From assembly GCF_002127325.2 (NCBI RefSeq), contig NC_035436.2, positions 106,787,591 through 106,851,590 on the forward strand: DNA of 64,000 nucleotides, in the 5' to 3' direction. How positions within the stretch are numbered: the first letter of the stretch is position 1; every line of letters starts with the position of its first letter. A model generated the notes under the pieces. The model was not told the DNA's origin. It did no database searches and worked only from the letters and a program-made list of their open reading frames with translations. Below are positions 34,101 to 45,100 of this stretch, piece after piece. The position numbers were made by a program, and so were the translations under genes. Source of the stretch: Helianthus annuus. Lineage: Eukaryota > Streptophyta > Magnoliopsida > Asterales > Asteraceae.

Positions 34101-35226
34101 TAAGTGGTAAGAATGAGGAGATTGTAGGTGATTGTCAATATTTGCAAAGATCTTTATAAGTCAATAAGTGCCATACCTTTCAAATCTTCCTCATGATTTT
34201 ACCAACTGATCCAAGTAACTTGTGGGTGTGTGAGGATGGCCCATGTGTTGACCGAAAAGGGGAGGCATGGTGATTAGATTTCCTTTCATTTTTTTTTCTA
34301 AACATGTTATATATATGATATATTTAATGTTAAGTGTAGTTTTTGGTAATTATGTTTACTAGGTAAAGTAGGGTGTAACTAATAGTTTAAGTTCTTAAGT
34401 GATATTAACTAGTTCACTAGGCTAGTTGGTATTAGTTTCGAATGGTAAAAATACCACTAGTTCGCTCGTCGGTTCGATATCGGGTGATATACGAAAGGTG
34501 AAATTTAGTACCGGGAGCGATGGTTTTAGTTTACCATTGTTGCTATGGCGTTTATGTAAGGTGTTTACGACGCCAAAATATGGCTAACTAGTTCGCTAGC
34601 TTTTTAGTTTAGGCAATTGGTTGGTAAAAATATCAATTATTCGCCTAACGGCTCGAATTTGGACAAGTTGTGAACAATGCAGCGTAGCACCGAAAGCCTA
34701 TGTTTCGGACACCCCACTATTATCCTTATGTTGTTTTCACATGGTTGTTATCATTTTCCATAATTCCCGAGTCTCGGAAATGCTTAATTATTAATACGGA
34801 CGAGTTAAAAATGTTATATTTTTAGCGAAACAGACGTTTTAGTATTTAGGGCGTTGTACCGGAAAGTTATAGATTTTTGCAAGATATGTTTTCTCATTAG
34901 TATTTTCTTATGTAAATGGACTCAGTTATGTTATCCGTGTGCCGTTTTTCATTGTTTTGTTCTGTTTTCACGGTTTTGCTAGCATGAATAGTGTAACCGT
35001 GAATAGTGCACGTGGCACTTTCTACCAACCCTTTTTAGGACATTGTTTGACTGGTTTCGAAATATGACGAAAACCAGCATATGTTTTAGCTTTGTTTCCT
35101 TGTCCCAACCTTGTTATCCAATTAACGACACTGTTACATAATTAAATTACGCTAAATGCATGAGATTATGTAAATAAAATAGTGATTAGTTTGTACGGAA
35201 TTGCCGGTTTATTGCCATTTGTCACA
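31114..35226 (-). repeat. 5' LTR of element D (4113 bp)
   Basis: Same ends and content as 20714-24827, with scattered substitutions and a few one-base indels in A or T runs. Confidence 0.9.
32165..32493. repeat. 27-bp minisatellite in the right D LTR
   Basis: About twelve GGGCCTAGCCCTAG units in the same order as in the left LTR. The array therefore predates this insertion. Confidence 0.9.
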
Positions 35227-36073
35227 TACATAACTTAGAAATAAGTTTTGAAGGCTTTGGTATGGCAAAATCAAGTTTATTCGCTTACAGGGACTAAATT
35301 CGACAAACTGCAAAAGTATGCCGATTTGAACTGTAACGGACGTTCCGGAACATGACCATAAGTTAAACATACCCCAAATATCCTTTACATAGCTTATAAA
35401 TAGGCTTTGAGAGGTTCAGTGTGCTAAAATAAACTTTATGCTCATTCAGGGACTAAAAGCGTCAAAAAGTGCATAAGTTTGCATTTTCGCGCATATCTTA
35501 CGTTCTGAAGACATCCGGACATCCAAAAATTTATATTATCATTAAAATTTTATGTTTTAGTGATTGGCTTGTCAAAAATCCATTCGTCGCGCAATTTGGA
35601 CCGTTTTTGCTTCCGTTACGACTTCCGTCGTAATTAACCGAACAACATAACTGTACGGCCAAACGAACTGACATCCGACATAATTTTGAGCATATTTTAA
35701 GTTCCCTATACTTTAACATCATATTTGAGCCTTAAAGTGAGGTTAACGGGGCTTAAACGTATCAAAACGCATCAAAAATCAAGTTCGGAGTCATAGGGGC
35801 CTGTTCTGCCAAAAATCAAACTTTGCTGGTCAGCACAAGGCTTACGGACCGTAAGCACTTATCCATACGGTCCGTAAGGACCTCCCAGTTCAGTAGAAGT
35901 GTTTTCCAGCCATTTCCAGCCTGTTCCAGCTGTTTAGGGACCTTGCACATGGTATTTTCAATATTATGGGCTCATTCTAGAGGTGCCCATGGTTTTAGAA
36001 AACAATGGGTGCACTTGTACGGCCTAGATCGAAGCACGGGTTTCAAGAAATGATCTTAACGGCTCTACCAAAT

Positions 36074-36083
36074 CTATAAATAC
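36074..36083 (+). promoter_or_regulatory. TATA box of the E-family LTR (S1)
   Basis: CTATAAATAC lies about 30 bases upstream of a conserved segment. Equivalent boxes are at 41535-41544 (S3), 50218-50228 (S5, CTATATATAGG) and 53136-53145 (E4). Confidence 0.7.
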
Positions 36084-36235
36084 CCCTCCTTTTCCTTGCA
36101 AAAACCCACTTGATTTTCTGAGATTTCTTTAAGTTGAAGTGTTAACCACTTCATACCTGAGAATACTTGGAAAAATCAAACTTGCGGGGACCCTTTGTAA
36201 GTATTCCTTCGTTCTTTTTATGCATTTTTAGCTTA

Positions 36236-36366
36236 AAAGTCAAACTGCGTTTGACTTTCTACATTGACCAGTTTATGGTCAATGCGAAGTTCGTTTGAAC
36301 TTAATAACGTGAGCGTAATCACGATGGTTATAGTCCCTAGTGACTATACCTACTGATTACCACGTT
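36236..36366 (+). other. Chain of four hairpins in E-family LTR (S1 copy)
   Basis: Consecutive inverted repeats are AAAGTCAAAC/GTTTGACTTT, TTGACCA/TGGTCAA, AAGTTC/GAACTT, and a long stem from AACGTG to CACGTT that also pairs GTAATCA with TGATTAC and TATAGTC with GACTATA. Other copies are at 41693-41823, 50396-50534 and 53297-53414. They lie just downstream of the promoter, so they would be transcribed. Confidence 0.75.
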
Positions 36367-36806
36367 ATCTAGGCTCAGTGACGAGTCGTAGTTTCGGCCA
36401 AAATGCGTATTCTTGCGTATTTTGTAACCAAACTACTTTTAGGTATCAAGACCCTTTGTCTTGATAGCAAACCTGTTTTCAAACCCTGTTAAACATGTTT
36501 TAACATGTTTAGGTCGTCACTTTTAGATTTGTGCTTTTATAGGGTCGTAAAGGTAAGCGATCTAAACAATCGCCTATGCTTTCGAACCCGACCCATTTGG
36601 TCGATCATTAGGATCCGATCAAACACTTTAGGTGACCATAGTTGTATAGGGAATAACCTTTCGAGGTTATACCTTATGGTCACGTAGTTTAAGTAGTTGT
36701 ATGATAAGCAATTTATATGCCTTAGGAAAATTACCAAAATACCCTTTTTGCGCCAAAATTCGTTTTAAGCATATGTAACATAACTTTTGACATGTAAACT
36801 AATTTG

Positions 36807-39566
36807 TGTCACACCCCGATATTTCCACGTTTCACCGGTGGGCCCGGTGGGGGATTATCGTGACGTAGTTGGCAACATTACAGTCAAGCAACACAATATT
36901 TAAATGCACAGCGGAAGCAAAAGATAGAAATATTTCAACTTTAACAAATTGTAATATCAAGTATCACAACAGTTGAAAGTAATCCACAGGGGGATCAAAA
37001 TAAATAGGAAACATAGTTCAACAGTTTGACATCCAAGCTTGCGAGACTTATTGAGGACGCTAGGAGAAAGCCAGCCTAGTTCGCATAGTACCTGCACTTA
37101 ACCTTTTGGGAAAATACGTCAGTTTACACTGGTAAATACATTCAACCGACTCATTTTGAAAAGTTTAATAAAAATTGATTTTAATGCACATGGCACAAAA
37201 TTTTATAACTTGGGATAATTATTTGAATATAATACTTGTAAACGAATTACATGTTTCTTATGCGTTCAGTAGCCCGATCCGTAGACCGGGTTAAAGATCA
37301 ATTGACACACCACATTATTTATTCATTTATGCACTGACGGGTGTACGCCTACACCCTGTGCTCAGGTCATGGCCATCTCGTAAGATGATGCCAAGGATAT
37401 TCGGGACATGGTCATTAACCCCCCAAAGGCTTTAAGCAAACAAAACATTTCAAAACGAAATATATCAATGATTTAATCTCTATTCTATTAAAGAATCAAT
37501 GCTGGACCAAGCGGTATTTTTATATACCGTACCCCAAGCCCGTATAAGGGAAATTAAGTTAAAAGTATTTACCTTTGCAAGTATCAATCACAAATAGCAA
37601 GTGTGTGTAGCTTTTACCGGGTATCCTATTCTGGAACGAAGGTTTGTAATAATCTATTAGAATCCTAACGGGTCATTAATTAAGTTTAAACTTAGACCGG
37701 TTAGTTTTAACGAAAGATACGGTTCGAACGCATGATTAGGCGAAGACTGGAATAGAATGTGTTTTAGTCCCGACAAGTTTAAAGACTTGTATAATATGGG
37801 TGAACTAAACACCTTCTGGATTTGAGATAAAAACGATAAGGTTTGACCCGTTTCGGCTAATTTATGTAAACTAGTTACATAAACCGAACCGAACACGTAG
37901 GAAGCGTAACGGGTAACCATGAGAGTCATTTACAAGTTTCCTAAGTTAATATGCCCTAAATATGTTGTGATATCAATAGGATACCTTCCATTATGCCCAA
38001 AACGAGTTTAATCTCAATATAAGCCCCGTAGGGGTATTTTGGTCATTATAAAGATTATAAAAGCGATTAATTAAACTCCTGTGATTCGGATCTGAATAAA
38101 TCAGTAAAATAACTTATTTTAACAGGGTAAATCAGTTGGTGTTAAGTCTTATGTGACAAAATGGTTACAAACCCATACTATGCGTTTAATACGCGTGTAA
38201 AGTCGTTTTTAAGCGATTTCCGGATTATACAGGAAATCTGATTTTTCTGATCTGGTTACAGGGTTCAAAATACTTTATTTGTTATATAAAATCAGTAGCA
38301 ATTGGATTTGTGTCAAAATACTATGTAGAACTCATTTTATGCCAGAAAAGGGTATAATCGGTATTTACCGAATCAACGTCATAACCTTAGGTTATGAGTA
38401 GGTTAAAAATAATTAAAAATCTTTAAAAATCTCAAAATATTATATTACATCAGTGGGTAAAAGGTTTGGTGCCAAAAGTTGGGTTTAGATAGGCTTTATG
38501 GTAAGTGCGTCGTTTAATTAACAAAAGTTTCTTAATTGCGCTATTTAGCATAACTCCTATTCTGGACCTCGAACTGCTATGAAACCTTAGGGACATGCTT
38601 AATAATAAGTAATGAAGATTATTGTCCTTTCACATTTCTAAAATTCTCGTTCTATGGTTAAAAGGGCATTATGGTCAAACATTAGGCAATTAACGGAAAC
38701 TTGTAAACGAAGCGGACAATCAATGAACCAGTCACAGAGGGTTATACTATCATGTAACCTGGTCCTAAGGAAGTCCTAAGGCATTTCTAGACTCTACTAA
38801 AATGGGTCAGAACTGAAGTCAAAGCAAAAGTCAAAGTTTTGCGACTTTCGGTTCTGAACCGGGTCTAAACAGAAAATTGTTGGATCAAACAAGCTTAGAC
38901 CAGGTCTTATACTTATTACCAAGTTATATGAGTGATAAGATAGGTTACATGCCTTCCACATTGTTAATTATGTGTTCATTCATAATTTAGCATTCTGTTG
39001 ACTTTTTCTAAACAACTTTGACCTGACATTTGATCTAGTTAGAATGGGAATCAGAGGGTGCCCTTTTGAGGGTTTAATGCCCACATAATTACCAACTTTT
39101 AACTACCTTTGATTCGACTAATCACTGGACCATTAATGATTAATCGTTAAGTCAATCGTTAATTACGACGGTTTGACTTCTAAGCTATAAACTAAGAAAA
39201 ACTCAATTAAGGAAGGTCAAGCATACTTACTGAAGTCCTATGCACGATTTGGGATGCTTAGGGTCTGCTCTTATGCTCCAGAAAGCTCCAAGAATGCAGA
39301 TGGAATGAATGATCCTAGAGTTGCAACAATGTGGCTTTATATAGTGATTAAATCACCTTAGATCTTTGCCAAGCAAGTCTACCCTTGCTCCCTGATCATC
39401 AACAAGTGTCCTAGGGTCTAAAAAGCATGTAGGGGGCGCCCATGCTGTGGAAATATCTGATTTAAGTCAGTTACTGCGCATAAACAGGCTGCTGTCTCAT
39501 TTTTCTGTATCTGGGAGTCTGACGCGGCCCGCGTAAGGCCTTGACAAGGCTTACGCGGCCCGTATG
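36807..39566 (-). repeat. F: partial LTR of another gypsy family
   Basis: The left edge TGTCACACCCCGATATTTCC is a minus-strand LTR end (CGGGGTGTGACA) cutting E1 LTR sequence; the preceding five bases are atttg. A minus-strand TATA box (TATATAAAG) is at 39335-39343, and upstream of it lie paired GC-rich palindromes (39520-39565). The U3 start is beyond the S2 insertion, outside the window. Whether F is a solo LTR or part of a full element cannot be told. No gene is visible; the open frame at 37657-37929 has no resemblance to a known family. Confidence 0.65.
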
Positions 39567-40459
39567 TGTGACATCTGTGCCTCCAAGACCATCGAACAAA
39601 TACCAAATCAATGAAATATTGTATTTCATACTTGGAATTTGTATAAATATGTGTATCGTTTGCACATATCAATTCTCGTTCGATTTCAAGCTCTAAATCG
39701 CTTTCTGGAAAGTTATACGCAAACTGGTGTGTAAACGCACTCAGTTTAACGCGACAAACACTCCGGGATAGTGATATAAGCTTAACATACCATAAATAAC
39801 CTTTACATAACTTAGAAATAAGTTTTGGAAGGTTTGGTGTGTCGAAATCAAGTTTATTCGCTTACAGGGACTAATTTCGACAAACTGCGAAAGTATGCCG
39901 ATTCGTACTGTAACGAACATTCCGGAACTTTATCATAAGTTAAACATGCCCTAAATATCCTTTACATAGCTTAGAAATATGTTTTGAGGTGTTTGGTGTG
40001 CAAAAATAAACTTATTGGTCATTCAGGGACTAAAAGCGTCAAAAAGTGCACAAGTTTGCATTTTCGCGCATATCTTATGTTCTGAATATATCCGGACATC
40101 CAAAAATTTATGTAATCATTAAAATATTATATTTTAGTGATTTGCATGATAAAATTCCATTCGTCGCTCAATTTGTATCGTTTTTGCGTTCGTTACGACT
40201 TCCGTCGTAATTAACCAAACAACGCAACCGTACAACCAAACGAACCGACATCCGAGATATTTTAGAACATGTTTTGAGTTCCCAATACTTTAACATCATT
40301 TTAGAGCCTTGAAATGAGGTTAACGGGGCTTAAACGTGTCAAAAATGGGCCGAAATGCAAGTTTCTAAGCTGCAGGGACCAAAACTGACAAATCTGCCAA
40401 ACTTCCTCAGGCGGGGCGCGTAAGCCTTAGCCAAATCTTACGCGGGGCGCGTGGGCCTG
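39567..40459 (+). repeat. S2: 5' part of an E-family LTR
   Basis: It starts TGTGACATCTGTGCC inside F and aligns with the first ~900 bp of the E-family LTR up to the GC-rich palindromes (40412-40455). There S3 interrupts it. The remainder and the right TSD are outside the window. Confidence 0.75.
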
Positions 40460-41856
40460 TGTGACACCTGTGTCACCGCGACCATTAAACAAATACCAAG
40501 CCAATGAAATATTGTATTTTATACTTGGGATCTCGTCTAAATATGTGTATCTTTTGCACATATCAATTCTTGTTAAATTTCAAACTCTACAACGCTTTCT
40601 AGAGAATTATACGCAAACTGGTGCGTAAACGTACTCAGTTTAATGCGACAAATACTCCGGAACACTATCATGTACTTAACATACCTTAAATAACCCTTAC
40701 ATAACTTAGAAATAAGTTTTGAAGGCTTTGGTATGGCAAAAACAAGTTAATTCGCTTACAGGGACTAAACTTGACAAACTGCGAAAGTATGCCAATTTGA
40801 ACTGTAACAAATATTCCGGAACATGTCCATAAGTTAAACATGCCATAAATATCCTTTACATAGCTTAGAAATAGGCTTTAAGGGGTTTGGTGTGCTAAAA
40901 TAAACTTTTGGATCATTCAGGGACTAAAAGTGTCAAAAAGTGCACAATTTGCACTTTCGCGCATAACTTACATTCTGAATACATCCGGACATCCAAAAAT
41001 TTATGTAAGCATCTTTATGTTATGCCTTAGTGTTTGGCATGAGAAAAATCCATTCGTAGCGTCATTCGGATCGTCTTTCGCGCTTATGCGCATTTCGTCG
41101 TAATTAAGCGAACATCGCGATCGTACGGCCAAACGAACCAACACCCGACATATTTTTGAGCATGTTTCATGTCCAAAATGTTTAGGCATCATTTTAGGGC
41201 CTTAAAGTTGGCTTTACGGGCCTTAGAAGTGTCGGAAATGGCTTAAATATGCAACAGGGACCAAAACTGCCATTTCTGAAAGTTTGTGCAGATCAGACAT
41301 GCCCAGGCGGCCCGCCTGAGTTTTGCATGCATGCTGACGCGGGCCGCGTGGCCCCTGCAGATGCAGAAACTTGTTTTTTTGGCTGAAGTTGGCCTTTCAA
41401 ACACTCCAAAGGGCAATGCCTTTTCACAATCTCAGGAGCTAAGGATCATTATGAGCCAGCACAACATCTTGACAAGTGTACGCATGAGATCATGGCACGA
41501 TATTCAAGAAACGATCCTAACGGCTTTGCTTTTCCTATAAATACCCCCCCCCCTTTGGTTAAAAACCCACAAAAATCTGATCTAAAGCTCTAAGTTGAGG
41601 CCTTTGCTTCATACCTGAGCTCCTGGATCGAGATTAGCTTTCGGGGACCCTTCGTAAGTGTTCTTTCGTTCTTTTAATCGCTTTCTAGTGCTAAAGTCAA
41701 ACTTTGTTTGACTTTCTGCGTTGACCAGCCTATGGTCAACACGAAGTTCATTGGAACTTCATAACGTGAGCGTGATCACGATGGTTATAGTCCGTAGTGA
41801 CTATACCTACTGATTACCACGTTATCAGGCTTAGTGACGAGTCGTAGTTTCGGTCA

Positions 41857-42354
41857 TGTAGGATCGTTTAGATACCCGAACGAGTCGTTCAGAGGCTTTC
41901 TCCTTGGTTTCAGGTGCGGAATAACAAGAAACTAAGGTAGAAACAGCAGGCAAATCACTTTAACTACTTGTTTATTGATTTCAAACGTTTACAGCTCAAA
42001 TCTCGCACCGGCAGAGCTTCGGCACGATTTCTACGCGCTGTTCCAAATGGAATCGCCTTTACGGTATTTATAGGGATCTGGGACCGCTTATTGGACAGGC
42101 CCAATAAGCGGCCCATACAAGATGTCTCATAAGCGGTCCATAAGGTTTGCCGTTCGAGCGGTCCAAGCTGTTACCACTCGAGCGGTTCAGCCCACTTACC
42201 GTTCGAGCGGTCCAGCCCATTAAATGACCAAAAGAGCGATCCAACCATCTAACACCTATACAATCTCACTATTTCTCGTATTTCGAGCCCAGATCTAACG
42301 TTCTAAGACAGTGACTCGATACAAGACGTAATCAGCAGATGTAGTGCACCAACA
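41857..42354 (-). repeat. Terminal 3' LTR of element B (498 bp)
   Basis: Plus-strand TGTAGGATCG to CACCAACA. A TATA-like TATTTATAGG is at about 42068. Between 42080 and 42245 it carries about ten AAGCGGTCC or CGAGCGGTCC half-palindromes. Confidence 0.9.
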
Positions 42355-42511
42355 AACTCCCCCTCAGATGTTGATGGAGTCGACTATCGAGTCACACCAT
42401 GCTGTATCTTCACATCTTCAGTCTTGATCAGTCTTCGGGCTTCTCTCTCTTTATCATTCTATCATTCTAAGACACGAACGAAGATGTAGTTGACAGACAA
42501 CTGCACCAACA
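42355..42511 (-). repeat. 157-bp U3 extension, outer copy
   Basis: On the minus strand this begins TGTTGGTGCAGTTGTCTG, the same start as the LTR of element C, and ends in a polypurine tract (GAGGGGGAGT) just before the 498-bp LTR. It looks like the outer part of an ancestral 655-bp LTR. Confidence 0.75.
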
Positions 42512-42512
42512 T

Positions 42513-43010
42513 TGTAGGATCGTTTAGAGACCCGAACGAGTCGTTCAGAGGCTTTCTCCTTGGTTTCAGGTGCGGAATAACAAGAAACTAAGGTAGAAAC
42601 AGCAGGCAAATCACTTTAACTACTTGTTTATTGATTTCAAACGTTTACAGCTCAAATCTCGCACCGGCAGAGCTTCGGCACGATTTCTACGCGCTGTTCC
42701 AAATGGAATCGCCTTTACGGTATTTATAGGGATCTGGGACCGCTTATTGGACAGGCCCAATAAGCGGCCCATACAAGATGTCTCATAAGCGGTCCATAAG
42801 GTTTGCCGTTCGAGCGGTCCAAGCTGTTACCACTCGAGCGGTTCAGCCCACTTACCGTTCGAGCGGTCCAGCCCATTAAATGACCAAAAGAGCGATCCAA
42901 CCATCTAACACCTATACAATCTCACTATTTCTCGTATTTCGAGCCCAGATCTAACGTTCTAAGACAGTGACTCGATACAAGACGTAATCAGCAGATGTAG
43001 TGCACCAACA
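42513..43010 (-). repeat. Inner extra LTR copy of element B (498 bp)
   Basis: One base different from 41857-42354. A single T (42512) separates it from the outer unit. Confidence 0.9.
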
Positions 43011-43167
43011 GACTCCCCCTCAGATGTTGATGGAGTCGACTATCGAGTCACACCATGCTGTATCTTCACATCTTCAGTCTTGATCAGTCTTCGGGCTTCT
43101 CTCTCTTTATCATTCTATCATTCTAAGACACGAACGAAGATGTAGTCGACAGACAACTGCACCAACA
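43011..43167 (-). repeat. 157-bp U3 extension, inner copy
   Basis: Matches 42355-42511 except for about two bases. It is preceded on the minus strand by CATTCAAGGGGGAGTC, identical to the tract before the 3' LTR of element C. Confidence 0.75.
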
Positions 43168-45100
43168 GACTCCCCCTTGAATGTTGACGGAATCTTTAGT
43201 GAGAGTCTTCAAACATTCACAACTCTTCAATCTTGTTCGGCCTTCTTCAGGAACTCAGCCTGGAATAATATCTTCTTCAGGAATTCCTTCCTGGAATCAC
43301 ATGCCTGGATCATTCTCTGGCTCTATCTTTCATCAGACTCCCTCTATCATAATGATGGGATCTCTGTCTGGAAATCGTTATCACCATTGAAATCAACTCC
43401 TGGCTTTCTCTGTTTAAGCTCTCCTCTGGTTCTGATGTATCTCCTGGCTATTCGTAGCAACAGGATCAGAAACCTGCAAAACTCAACCATACTATTACAA
43501 ACCAACACAATTTGTAATTCAACTTAATGAATTAACTAATCGTATAAGAAAAACTATGAAGATCAAATTGTAGGTTACCATTCAACTTAGTCATCAAGTT
43601 AATGAACCAATTTTGCATTTCAAATCTTCACAATTTAACACTCTCTCCCAAACCACAAGTTCAACATGTTTAGCACTTGAAATGTCAAATATCAGTTCTT
43701 CACACTCTGTTGTCGAAAATCTTTTTGAAGTTTTCAAATATCAAACAAAAATACAATATTTTTGGATTTTTGAATTTAGAGAAATACAGAAAACAACTCT
43801 ATTTTTGAGAGATTGTGCAAGAGGATCATATCGGTTTTTTAGACATATCACCAACACCGTTGATCTTGATTAATCAGCAAATGTTAAAAACAAATTTACT
43901 TCTGATTGTCAGTATTGTTGTCCACTTAAACATCTACACAAATTTTCAATTGATTCAAGATACGTATTTAATGTATTAGCACTTAAACTTATTTGAGTGT
44001 CCCACCTCTTGAATATACTCCCGTATCCAGATCCCAATATTCTGATTTACAGGTAAGTATACTACAAATGATATCTGTATATAAATTAGGGGAAAAATGT
44101 GAGAACTGAGGGATCTCAGGTCAGAACTTCCGTTCAGCAGAGAGATATCAGCTTCGACTTAGCAGTGTGTCCCCTTTAGAGGATCTTTTCAGCTACAACA
44201 ACTGATCATCAATTTTATTGTCTAATCAGCTGAGGGCTTTATGCTATGTTTCAAGCATATGAAGAAAGTATTAGCCAGGGACTAGGTCAGAACTACCGTT
44301 CAGCAGAAGTCCCGGAATAATACCCCAGACATCATTTGAGTACAAGAACCTAGTATTTCAGAATAAGAAACCTTTCAAACGAGATTTCAGGGGTTACCTA
44401 TATATCCAAGTAGTGTTCCTCACAAAATAAGTAAGTTTGATTTTATGTTTATATCTCGAATACAATTTACTAACTGTGTGAAGCCTACTGACACATCATT
44501 AGTAAGACTCGTTTAAAAACAATTTTGACTTTACAAATCTCTAGCATGCTGTGATAATCCACCGATGTACTATCATCTCCTCTTTTTGCAACAAAAACTC
44601 ATTTTAATTTTTCAATTTTTTTTTAAATTTTTCAAAATTTTATTACTCCCCCTAAAATCAAAATATGTTTCAATTTTGATTTTCTGAAGAAAAAATTGAA
44701 AACAAACTATACAAGAAACTTGACAACATAATGTGAATTACCTCAATTCACCATTCTCGTGCAAAAACAATCAGAACTCCCCCTCACAACAAACTATTTT
44801 CCCATAATGATTTCAAAACACTTAAGTTTGTTTCAATCAAAATGGTTTTTCCGGAAAAATTAGTTTGTGTTCAAACCATTTGTAGGTTCGGGGCTATCTC
44901 TTCATCTTGTTTTCTTCAAACATTTTAAAGATTTATCATTTCCAGTTTTAACATAAACCATCTGTAGAAAATCAAGTACAAATTAATGTCCCTGATTTAC
45001 CACGTATGAGGCGAAAAATCACCAAAGTGAAATTTCTCAAGAAGTGTGCCGATTCATGATCCACGATACCATCTTGGGATCTCCGGCAAGTCAGGTTTTT
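43168..45100 (-). other. Non-coding 3' region of element B
   Basis: Homologous to 58233-60157 of element C in reverse. It contains GGGGGAG tracts at about 43169, 44646 and 44777, and two copies of a 24-base motif (44118-44141 and 44284-44307). Open frames such as 43177-43527 antisense to the element are not supported as genes. Confidence 0.65.

Larger units (their letters stand above)
20714..35226 (-). mobile_element. Element D: complete Ty3/gypsy chromovirus (14.5 kb)
   Basis: Two 4.1-kb LTRs, flanked by TSD tacat (20709-20713 and 35227-35231), enclose a 6.3-kb interior on the minus strand: primer-binding site, leader, gag, protease, RT, RNase H, integrase with chromodomain remnant, polypurine tract. 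The LTRs differ by roughly 1-1.5% by eye, so insertion is recent on a plant time scale. All coding regions are nevertheless broken by several stops and frameshifts. Confidence 0.9.
20471..36806 (+). repeat. E1 3' LTR (S1), interrupted by element D and cut by F
   Basis: The LTR is in two visible pieces, 20471-20713 and 35232-36806, about 1.8 kb of an expected 3.4 kb. Element D sits between them with TSD tacat. The rest lies beyond F, outside the window. The second piece carries paired palindromes (35850-35879), a TATA box at 36074 (CTATAAATAC), a splice-donor-like GTAAGT at 36197 and the hairpin chain at 36236-36366. Confidence 0.8.

Noticed and set aside
36807..39566. F as a host gene region or unrelated unique DNA
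   Set aside because: The CGGGGTGTGACA end, the minus-strand TATA box and paired palindromes match LTR structure, and no coding frame is supported.
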